This document shows, piece after piece, positions 1 to 7,331 of a stretch of 49,327 nt of DNA. Every line of letters starts with the position of its first letter. Positions within the stretch are counted from its first letter, which is position 1. The position numbers and the translations under genes are program-made. The stretch is taken from contig JAJRYB010000131.1 in NCBI GenBank assembly GCA_024275995.1, positions 1-49,327 on the forward strand, in the 5' to 3' direction. The notes below the pieces were generated by a model. The model searched no databases. It was not told where the DNA came from and saw nothing but the letters and a program-made list of their open reading frames with translations. The stretch is from Planctomycetota bacterium (GTDB taxonomy: Bacteria > Planctomycetota > Phycisphaerae > SM23-33).

Positions 1-207
1 CGGATGCGGCTGTTCGTGACGGACGGAATGTTCGACCTGTCAAAACCCGTCCGCCTGCGATACTGGAGCCGGTCGAAAAAATTGAAAATCCCCGTCTCCG
101 CAAAGTGCATGCTGCTGCATTATGCCCAAACGCGCGACCGGACGAATCTCGTTCTCAACGAAGTAACGCTCGACATCACAGGGCAGGTGAAGCTCCGCTA
201 TCCCTAG
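1..207 (+). CDS. C-terminal fragment of an unrecognised protein
   Basis: The reading frame is open from the first base of the window to a TAG at 205-207, so only the last 68 residues are visible and the true start lies outside. The fragment reads like the C-terminal beta-rich tail of a secreted enzyme (it contains VTDGMFDLSKPVRLRY). No catalytic motif is visible and I do not recognise the family. Its end overlaps the convergent end of the endonuclease III gene by 4 bp. An internal ATG at position 4 is not a convincing start because no ribosome binding site can be seen. Confidence 0.55.
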   Translation, partial: RMRLFVTDGMFDLSKPVRLRYWSRSKKLKIPVSAKCMLLHYAQTRDRTNLVLNEVTLDITGQVKLRYP

Positions 208-869
208 ACCTTTCCCGCTGAGGGGCAGAGGTTTTTGAGAGCGAGGGGGCAATGTTCGCAGTCCGGCTTGCGGGCGGTGCAAACGCTCCTGCCGTGGGCG
301 ATCAGCATGTGCGGCAGGCGCGTCCATTCTTCCCGTGGGACCATGGCCATCAGGTCTTTTTCGATTCTATCGCCCTGATTATTTTCGTGTCGCGTGAGTT
401 TCAACCTGCCGGAGATGCGCGTAACGTGCGTGTCCACCACTATCCCCACATTGACGCCGAATGCCGTTCCCAGCACGACGTTGGCGGTCTTGCGGGCAAC
501 GCCCGCAAGCGTCAGCAGCGAGGCCATATCGCCGGGCACCTTGCCGTCGAAATCCTCGATGATCTTCGCGCAGGCGAGGCGAATGTTCCTGGCCTTGTTA
601 CGGTAGAAACCCGTCGAGCGAATGTCCGCTTCGAGCTGCCCGGCCGGTGCGTTTGCGAACGCCCTGGCTGAGCGATATTTTTTGAACAAATCTTTCGTGA
701 CAATGTTGACGCGCACGTCGGTGCACTGGGCGGAGAGGATCGTGGCTACCAGAAGTTGCAGGGGGTTCTTCCTGTCCAGAGAGCAGCCGGCGCGGGGATA
801 GGCCTTCTTCAAGGCGGAGACTATCTTCCCCGCCCGCTCGGTGAGTTTCGCTTTAGATTCCCTTGGCAT
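204..869 (-). CDS. nth: Endonuclease III (DNA glycosylase/AP lyase)
   Basis: Predicted base-excision-repair bifunctional glycosylase/AP lyase for oxidised pyrimidines, 221 aa, the usual length. The helix-hairpin-helix LAGVARKTANVVLG (residues 121-134) carries the catalytic Lys127, and VDTHVTR holds the catalytic Asp146. Four C-terminal cysteines (197, 204, 207, 215) form the [4Fe-4S] loop. Their spacing is C-x6-C-x2-C-x7-C, whereas the family norm is C-x6-C-x2-C-x5-C. The ATG at 867-869 has AAAGGG about 10 nt upstream. The gene appears monocistronic; a palindromic repeat separates it from the radical SAM gene. Confidence 0.93.
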   Translation of the reverse strand: MPRESKAKLTERAGKIVSALKKAYPRAGCSLDRKNPLQLLVATILSAQCTDVRVNIVTKDLFKKYRSARAFANAPAGQLEADIRSTGFYRNKARNIRLACAKIIEDFDGKVPGDMASLLTLAGVARKTANVVLGTAFGVNVGIVVDTHVTRISGRLKLTRHENNQGDRIEKDLMAMVPREEWTRLPHMLIAHGRSVCTARKPDCEHCPLALKNLCPSAGKV

Positions 870-908
870 GTCAATTCGCCCTTTCCCGGCAGACTATCCT
901 GCATTTTT

Positions 909-997
909 CACCACAAAGTTCACAAAGAACACAAAGTTCGCGGAGTTTTTACATCAAACCTTTTGTTGCTTTTGTGACCTTCGTGGCCTTTGTGGTT
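909..997. repeat. Imperfect inverted repeat of CACAAAG units
   Basis: The intergenic stretch carries CCACAAAG (911-918) followed by further ACAAAG units, then after an AT-rich middle the inverse arm, ending in CTTTGTGG (988-995). The arms can pair, so the whole is a REP-like palindrome built of short ACAAAG words. It fills the space between the start of nth and the end of the radical SAM gene and may act as a terminator or simply be a dispersed repeat. I have seen similar CACAAAG-type elements in planctomycete and cyanobacterial genomes; no search was possible here. Confidence 0.6.
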
Positions 998-1011
998 GGG
1001 AAATACGCCGC

Positions 1012-2511
1012 TCATCTTCCGAAGAAAACTCGCACCGCTTTTCGCAGGCTCTCGCGCAGACCCATTTCGCGCATGCGCTGGAATCCTACGCGGGAGAAAA
1101 TTTTTCGCCGCCGCGCGCGGGCGTTTCTGCGGTCCACCATTTTCTCTATCCTGGAAACCAGCTCGCGAAAACGCGCCGGTGGAATATTCGACGTAAAACA
1201 GTTAGCCGGGCTTTGGTGATTATAGAGGCTCGCGTCGTAATCGTCGCCGACCAGGCCGAGTTGCCGGCACTTTTCGAAGGCCTCCGTGCCCGGGTACGGC
1301 GTGAAGATGCTGTAAACCAGCACGTCGCACGCAGCCCGCTGCATCGCCGCGGCGGTATCGGCGAGCGTATCTTCGGTTTCCTGCGGAAAGCCGACCATGA
1401 AAAACGCGACCACTTCCAGCCCGTTCCGCCGGATCGTCTCGCAGGCGTCCAGGGCGCGCCGGATCGTGATATCTTTGCGGATCGCCTGGAGGACCCGATC
1501 GTTTCCGCTTTCGATCCCAAGCTGGATCGAAAAACACCCTGCCGATTTCATCCGCGAGATCGTCTCGTCGTCGACAAGGTTCACGTGCAGCTCGCAGCTG
1601 AACTTCAGCCCGCGGCAGTGCTTGTTGATCGCGTCGCACAACTCGAAGAGATACCGGCGATTGACGCCGAACGTGTCGTCGTCGAAATGCACGAACCTCA
1701 GCCCGCGCTCCTGGAGCGCCCGGATTTCCGCGACAACGTTATCCGGCGAGCGGAAACGCACCCGCCGCGTCCAGATACCGCTCGATCCGCAGAAAAAACA
1801 CCGGTACGGGCATCCCCGCGTCGCAAACACGCTGCGGAAAGCGGGAAGGGGATATTTCTCGAAGTCATCGAGCACTTGCCCGGCTGCGGCGTGGGGAAAA
1901 GGCAGGGCGTCCAGGTCGTCCATGAGCTTGCGGGGAGGATTCTGGACAATCCTGCCGTTGCGGCGAAACACGATGCCATCGATCCCCCCCAGCGGCGCGC
2001 CCGAGCGGATCGCACGGAGCAACTCGACGATCGTCGCTTCTCCCTCGCCGCAGACGGCGATGTCGATATCGTCGCAATCGGCCAGAGCGCCGGCGCCGAC
2101 AAGCGAGGCGTGCGGGCCGCCCAGCACGACGATAGTGGACGGGTTCACCTCTTTCGCAAGGCGTCCGACGATGCGCGCGGAGGCGAAGTTCTGGCTTTTG
2201 GACGAAATACCAACAACGTCAGGTGCGTATCGGACGATGACCGACCGGACCTCCCGCCAGATGGCGGCGCTTGGGTTTCGCAGCGTTTCCAGGTAGCTGG
2301 CGAACCCTTCGGAAGCGAGGAAGCTCACGCGGACAGGTTCGCTCTGGCCGCAGAAATCGGCGTTATACGCGCGCAGGCGCCAGTCGGTATCGCGACGAAT
2401 CACGCCGGAGAGATACCCAAGCGCAAGTGGGAAGCGGTCCAGCGAGTAGGTGCTCTTGAACAGCCGCTGGAAGGGCGGTTCGATCAGCAGGATGCGAGGC
2501 GCACCTTTCAC
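1012..2511 (-). CDS. B12-binding-domain radical SAM protein
   Basis: About 499 aa. The N-terminal half is a cobalamin-binding-type Rossmann domain (starting PRILLIEPPF; later VVLGGPHASLVG), and the radical SAM core has TRGCPYRCFFCGSS, i.e. C-x3-C-x2-C at residues 234, 238 and 241, followed by SPDNVVAEI, HFDDDTFG and FMVGFPQET strands typical of the B12-radical SAM (BchE/P-methylase-like) superfamily. The substrate is unknown; such enzymes methylate or rearrange lipids, cofactors or natural products. I chose the GTG at 2509-2511 because it forms a GTGA overlap with the stop of the upstream oxidoreductase gene, a classic translational-coupling arrangement. The longer frame starts at a TTG (2559) and would overlap by 52 bp. 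Confidence 0.85.
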   Translation of the reverse strand: MKGAPRILLIEPPFQRLFKSTYSLDRFPLALGYLSGVIRRDTDWRLRAYNADFCGQSEPVRVSFLASEGFASYLETLRNPSAAIWREVRSVIVRYAPDVVGISSKSQNFASARIVGRLAKEVNPSTIVVLGGPHASLVGAGALADCDDIDIAVCGEGEATIVELLRAIRSGAPLGGIDGIVFRRNGRIVQNPPRKLMDDLDALPFPHAAAGQVLDDFEKYPLPAFRSVFATRGCPYRCFFCGSSGIWTRRVRFRSPDNVVAEIRALQERGLRFVHFDDDTFGVNRRYLFELCDAINKHCRGLKFSCELHVNLVDDETISRMKSAGCFSIQLGIESGNDRVLQAIRKDITIRRALDACETIRRNGLEVVAFFMVGFPQETEDTLADTAAAMQRAACDVLVYSIFTPYPGTEAFEKCRQLGLVGDDYDASLYNHQSPANCFTSNIPPARFRELVSRIEKMVDRRNARARRRKIFSRVGFQRMREMGLRESLRKAVRVFFGR

Positions 2512-5500
2512 GAACTTGGCGCGGGCTCCGTTACCCGCTGCATCGCGAGGTGCCGGCAAATCCGCTCGGCTGCCTTGCGGCCGGAGTCTATCGCCGTTGC
2601 GACGTAGGACGCGCCGTTGAGAAGGTCGCCGGCGACGAACACGCCGTCGCTGTCCACGGCGAAGTCGTGAATCGACGCCAGGCCATTTTCGTCCAGCGCA
2701 AGGTTCAACTGCTCGGCGATAACGTGCGGGACGGCCGGGTCAAAACCCAGCGCCAGAAGCGCCATGTCCGCACGCAGCGAAAATTCTGACTCGGGCAGTT
2801 CGGTCATCACCGGGCCGTCCGTCGACGGCGTCCACTTGATGCGCACGCCCTGAAGCACCAGCGCCCCGTCACCGTCGCCGTCGCCGTCGAACCGCTTCGT
2901 CAGGACACACCAGCGGCGCAACACGTCGTCCGGGGTATCCCTGAGAGTCGCTGTTTCCGGACGCGCCTGCGCTTCGGGCAGGATTTCCAACTGGTGCACC
3001 TCGCGGGCGCCACCGGCAAGGGCCATCTCCACGCAATCCTCGCCGGTCAGGCCCCCGCCGATTACGGCGACAACCTTGCCCCTGGCGGACAGCTCCGGAT
3101 TGTTCGCGGACGCGTCCGATTGCTCCGGAGCGTTCTGCGCGCGAAGGAAATCTATCGCCTGGTGAACACCTCGCGCGTCGCGGCCTGGGATGTCCAGCTC
3201 CTTAGGCCTCCAGGCGCCGATCGCCAGCAGGACGGCGTCGAATTCGCTTTGAAGCTTTGCTGCCGAAACGTCCCGCCCGACCTCGACGGACATGCGAAAC
3301 TCGACGCCCTCGGAGCGAAGCTGCTCGATGCGGCGATCTATAAGCTCTTTTCCCAGCCGGTGTTGCGGAATGCCATAACGCAGCAGTCCGCCGGGTTTCC
3401 GGTCCTTCTCGAAGATGACGACCTCGTGTCCGCTACGGGCCAATTGCTGGGCGGCTGCAAGGGCGGCAGGTCCCGATCCGACGATGGCGACCCGCTGCGA
3501 AGTTTTTTCCGCACTGCGTGCGGGAACGACCCATCCTTCGTCGAACGCCTGCTCGACGATCTGCTTTTCGATGTCCCGTACCTTTACGGAGAACCCGCCC
3601 AGGGACTGCTTGCACGAACTTTCGCAGAAGGCGGGGCAGATGCGGGCGGTGAATTCCGGGAAGTTGTTGGTTTCCTGCAACCGTTCGAAGGCCTCGCGCC
3701 GGCGGTCCTGGTAGAACAGCTGCACCCACTGTGGAATGGCGCTTCCCAGCGGGCATCCGGCCTCGCGGCAGCGCGCGTTCGTGCAGTTCATGCACTCGGC
3801 CGAGCCCAGCGGGGAGAGCATCAGGCGATAGTCCTCCGCCGTCTCGAACGCAAACGAGTCGACAAGTTTCTCGTATTGCCTGAGATAGCGTTTCTCCTGC
3901 CTGCGCCACAGCGGGAAGAGGGTTCGCAGCCAGCGCATCCGCTTGAGAATTTGCAACGTCGCCGGTCGCAGCGTCATGTTCGCGTTGAAGCGCCACGGCC
4001 AGAGGTTCAACTCCACGTTCCAGAGGTGGTGATAGATGATCGAGTCGCCGTTGGCTGGATTGACGTTGTACTTTTCGCGGTCCCGCGCGTATTTTTCCGG
4101 ACTGGTGGCGAGTTCCGCGGTAAATACCGCATCCTTGATCAGCATCGCGGAGGCGAGATTGTGAACGACCGCCCGCGTCGCGGCGTAGTTGAACTCCCCG
4201 GAGTCTTTCGAAAGCACGCTCCGGACGCGGTCCAGGTATCTGCGGGCGTATTTCAGGCCGCCCCATCGCATGCAATCGTAGGCGCGGACGACGACGTCGC
4301 GTTTCAACTGCTCTTCCAGGTTCTCGGCGTCCGCGACGGTTCGGGCAACCATCCCGCGGAGGGATTCAGCCATCGCCTGTCCCCCGCGGTAACGGCGGAT
4401 CGTCCAGCGGCATTTTTCTTCGAGCGTTTCTTTCCAACCCGTGCGATGCGGGGGGCCCTGGAAGATGTCCATCCGTTCGCACAGTTTGCGACCCATGTTG
4501 AACGCGTAGAGATTCTTGCGGAAGTCCGTGCGGATGGCGTCCTTGATCGCCCAGGCCATCGAATGCATGGACACGGGGATCAGGCCTTTCTGGAAGGCGA
4601 ACCCGAGCATCATGATGTTCGTGTAGAGCTTGCTGCCGAGGTACTTCTCGCAGATCCTGGAAATATTCCTCGCCAGGAAATCTTCCTGCCGGGTGTTTCT
4701 CCGGATAATTTCTTCCATTCTGGCGACGTCGAAGTCTTCCTCGCCCATCAGCCCGCGGATCGTGGCGATCTTGTCCGTGTTGACGACGGCCGCGGTCCGC
4801 TCCGGCGAGGCCATGCGAGTTCTACCTTGCGGGTCCATCGCACGGGCGGCTTCCAGAACGTCCACTCCGATCAGCAGGTCCGCCTTTCCATATGGGATCA
4901 GCGCGGTGGTCGGTTGCTCGGAAATATTGTACACGACCTGACTTACGACACCTCCGTTGCGAATTGCCAGGCCCTTCTTATCGACGAAGATGACCTTGTA
5001 TCCTTCCTTGTGCCCGGCCCGGACGATGATGCTCGTCGCCAGCCCGATCCCCATACCGCCAACGCCCACCAGGCAGCAGCGCCACAACTCACCGTGCTTT
5101 TTCTTGTGCGGCTCGGGTATATCGTCCAGGTGCAAATCCGGAACGCGCGACCTGGGCGGCTTTTTGCGTTTCACCGTTACCTGCTCGAACGCACTGCACG
5201 CGCCCACGCGCTCGCACGCTCCGTCGTTTACGCACCAGGTAATGTCCGTGTCCATCTTCCTGCCATAGTCCGTCATCACATGCCGCAGGCCCGGACAACC
5301 CGTGAACTCGACGCAGGTCAGGCAGAACCGGCAGATATCCACGTTGACGTTCATGTGCGTTTTTCGCGGCAGGTATCCCAGCTTGCGGATGAGCGCGCGA
5401 TCGGCCCGGCGTTTGCGCCGCATTCGCGTGATTCCACATTCCTTGTCAGCGATGATGATCTTCACGCCGTCTGCGAGGAACGTGCGTTCCAGGAGCTTTT

Positions 5501-7262
5501 CGTACTCGCCGCGATTTTCCGGATTCGTCCGCAGGATAAATATGTCGTTTCCGGCGGCCATGCCGCGGACCACTTCCTCTATGTCCTGCGAGGCCGTTGG
5601 GTTTCCAAGCACGTCGTAGTCCACACCCGGAGTGGGCTGGTGCCCCGTCATCGCCGTCGTTCGGTTATCGAGGATAATGAACGTGATGTCCTGTCCGAAC
5701 TTGATAGCCTGTGAGATCGCCAGCTGTCCGGAATGGAAGAACGTCGAATCGCCCATAAAGACGGCCTGCTTGTTCGTGATGAACGGGTCCACACCGCTGC
5801 CGGTTCCACCTCCCAGGCCCATGCCGGACAGGTTGTGCATAAGCGGCGTGGTCGGCGGGAACATGAGCATGGTGTAGCAGCCGATATCGCCGTGGAAGAC
5901 GAGGTCCACCGGATCGTGTTTGTGTGCGCGTTTCATGTAGCGTCGGTCCATGAAACGATTCTTGATGTCCAGGCACAGCGCCGAACTGTCGCGATGCGGA
6001 CATCCCGGGCAGAACGTGGGGGTGCGCATCGACAACTTGCCGACCTCGGCGCGTGCGGTCGTGTCGATCGTTTCGATCTCGCGATCCAGCGCGTCGGCGC
6101 CGGGGGGCAGCGGGAACGCCGACGGCGAGCCCTTGACGGACTTCAGCAGCGGAACAAGTCGCGAGATCAGGATCGATGGGTGCAGGCCCCGCTTCCACGG
6201 TATGCCCGCCAGGCCGTCGGGGAACTTCTTGCCCCATACCTGCATCTCGCCGCCCGATTGGCGTTGCCTCAGGGCTATCTCGTTGACCTGTTCTTCCAGG
6301 AACGAGCGGCGTTCTTCCACGACCACGATCCGCTCGCACTGCTCGGAAAGCTCCCGCACCATCTTTTCGTCCAGGGGGTAGCTGAGGCCGAACTTGAGAA
6401 TCGGAAACTCGCCCAGCAGGCCCAGCTCCCACAGCGTCTGGCTAAGATAGCTGTGAGCCAGTCCGCTGGTGATGAAACCGATCGGCTTGCGATTCTTCGC
6501 GGGATGCTCGATGCGATTGAGACCCAATCGCCTCGCCGCGGCGATCGCCCGCTCGAAGCGGTCCGGCAGCGATTCCTCCTGCCACCACGTCTTGGGCGGG
6601 AGGAGCACATACTTGTCGAGATTTATCTCGTCGGTGTTGAATATCATCTTCTGATGTGTGTTGAACTTCGGATACTCGTTCGCCCGGCACGTTACCGTCC
6701 CGCCGCCATCGGCGAGGTTGGTCGTCAGCACGTACCCGGCGTACAACTCCGACGCGGCGGAAAGCTGGAACGACAGGGAGACGAAGTCCTTGACCTCCTG
6801 CGGATTGGACGGCTCGATTACGGGTACGAACAGGTGCTTCGATATGAACCTGCTATCGGCGGCGACCTGCGTCGAGTCGCTCCACGGGTCGTCCCCGTAG
6901 ACCACCACCGCTCCACCACGGGGGTCCGCCCCGGCGAGATTGCCCAGCGCCAGGGCGTCCGCTGCTACGTGCACGCCGACGGACTTCATGACGATCATGC
7001 CACGACAGCCCAGGGTCTGGGAACCGTTGAGCATCGCCGTGGCGAGGGCCTCGTTGTTGTTGATGACGCACCGGATGCCCTTCTCGTTGAGCAGGTCCTT
7101 GATATGCCCCATCGAATCGAAGAAGCCCGCGATGGGGCTTCCAGGGTATCCGCCCAGAAGATGCACGCCGCCCGCGGTCTCGAGGGCGCCCTTGAGCAGC
7201 AACTCGCTTCCGGTGAATATTTCCGGGCCTTCGCTGGTGATAAATCTCGGATCGACCTTCAT
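2508..7262 (-). CDS. Fused IorA-IorB-GltD-like 2-oxoacid oxidoreductase
   Basis: A 1584-aa protein joining parts that are normally separate. Residues 1 to about 400 resemble the pyruvate/indolepyruvate:ferredoxin oxidoreductase alpha domain. 418-424 is CPGCPHR and 504-545 is the thiamine-diphosphate module (GDSTFFHSGQ, then LDNRTTAMTG). 643-690 is rich in cysteines (CRFCLTC, then CVNDGACERVGAC) that could bind Fe-S clusters. 727 to about 915 is the IorB/gamma domain (GVGGMGIG). About 915-1140 is a linker domain found in fused Ior proteins. 1150-1230 is a GltD-type N-terminal Fe-S domain (C1157, C1160, C1165, C1170), then an FAD site GSGPAALAA (1262-1270) and a second dinucleotide site GGGLTGEDC. 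It predicts CoA-independent or CoA-dependent 2-oxoacid decarboxylation wired to NAD(P)H or ferredoxin; the true substrate is not evident. A short DGDGDGDG run (about 1459-1466) comes from a GAC-GGC microsatellite. Confidence 0.85.
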   Translation of the reverse strand: MKVDPRFITSEGPEIFTGSELLLKGALETAGGVHLLGGYPGSPIAGFFDSMGHIKDLLNEKGIRCVINNNEALATAMLNGSQTLGCRGMIVMKSVGVHVAADALALGNLAGADPRGGAVVVYGDDPWSDSTQVAADSRFISKHLFVPVIEPSNPQEVKDFVSLSFQLSAASELYAGYVLTTNLADGGGTVTCRANEYPKFNTHQKMIFNTDEINLDKYVLLPPKTWWQEESLPDRFERAIAAARRLGLNRIEHPAKNRKPIGFITSGLAHSYLSQTLWELGLLGEFPILKFGLSYPLDEKMVRELSEQCERIVVVEERRSFLEEQVNEIALRQRQSGGEMQVWGKKFPDGLAGIPWKRGLHPSILISRLVPLLKSVKGSPSAFPLPPGADALDREIETIDTTARAEVGKLSMRTPTFCPGCPHRDSSALCLDIKNRFMDRRYMKRAHKHDPVDLVFHGDIGCYTMLMFPPTTPLMHNLSGMGLGGGTGSGVDPFITNKQAVFMGDSTFFHSGQLAISQAIKFGQDITFIILDNRTTAMTGHQPTPGVDYDVLGNPTASQDIEEVVRGMAAGNDIFILRTNPENRGEYEKLLERTFLADGVKIIIADKECGITRMRRKRRADRALIRKLGYLPRKTHMNVNVDICRFCLTCVEFTGCPGLRHVMTDYGRKMDTDITWCVNDGACERVGACSAFEQVTVKRKKPPRSRVPDLHLDDIPEPHKKKHGELWRCCLVGVGGMGIGLATSIIVRAGHKEGYKVIFVDKKGLAIRNGGVVSQVVYNISEQPTTALIPYGKADLLIGVDVLEAARAMDPQGRTRMASPERTAAVVNTDKIATIRGLMGEEDFDVARMEEIIRRNTRQEDFLARNISRICEKYLGSKLYTNIMMLGFAFQKGLIPVSMHSMAWAIKDAIRTDFRKNLYAFNMGRKLCERMDIFQGPPHRTGWKETLEEKCRWTIRRYRGGQAMAESLRGMVARTVADAENLEEQLKRDVVVRAYDCMRWGGLKYARRYLDRVRSVLSKDSGEFNYAATRAVVHNLASAMLIKDAVFTAELATSPEKYARDREKYNVNPANGDSIIYHHLWNVELNLWPWRFNANMTLRPATLQILKRMRWLRTLFPLWRRQEKRYLRQYEKLVDSFAFETAEDYRLMLSPLGSAECMNCTNARCREAGCPLGSAIPQWVQLFYQDRRREAFERLQETNNFPEFTARICPAFCESSCKQSLGGFSVKVRDIEKQIVEQAFDEGWVVPARSAEKTSQRVAIVGSGPAALAAAQQLARSGHEVVIFEKDRKPGGLLRYGIPQHRLGKELIDRRIEQLRSEGVEFRMSVEVGRDVSAAKLQSEFDAVLLAIGAWRPKELDIPGRDARGVHQAIDFLRAQNAPEQSDASANNPELSARGKVVAVIGGGLTGEDCVEMALAGGAREVHQLEILPEAQARPETATLRDTPDDVLRRWCVLTKRFDGDGDGDGALVLQGVRIKWTPSTDGPVMTELPESEFSLRADMALLALGFDPAVPHVIAEQLNLALDENGLASIHDFAVDSDGVFVAGDLLNGASYVATAIDSGRKAAERICRHLAMQRVTEPAPSS

Positions 7263-7308
7263 CGTTTCGGCATTGTACGGAACGCCCCACGCGCGACCAA
7301 GGCATTTT

Positions 7309-7323
7309 CCGGAGCATCTCCGG
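7309..7323. repeat. Small perfect hairpin ahead of the oxidoreductase gene
   Basis: CCGGAG-CAT-CTCCGG in the 69-bp gap between the cyclase stop and the oxidoreductase start. Read on the minus strand it is followed by AAAATG rather than a T-run, so it is at best a weak terminator or an mRNA-processing hairpin between two co-directional genes. Confidence 0.35.
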
Positions 7324-7331
7324 TGAAACCC

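Noticed and set aside
841-2607. Long open frame antisense to the radical SAM gene
   Set aside because: It is a by-product of GC-rich codon bias; its translation has no motif, whereas the minus strand encodes a clear radical SAM enzyme.
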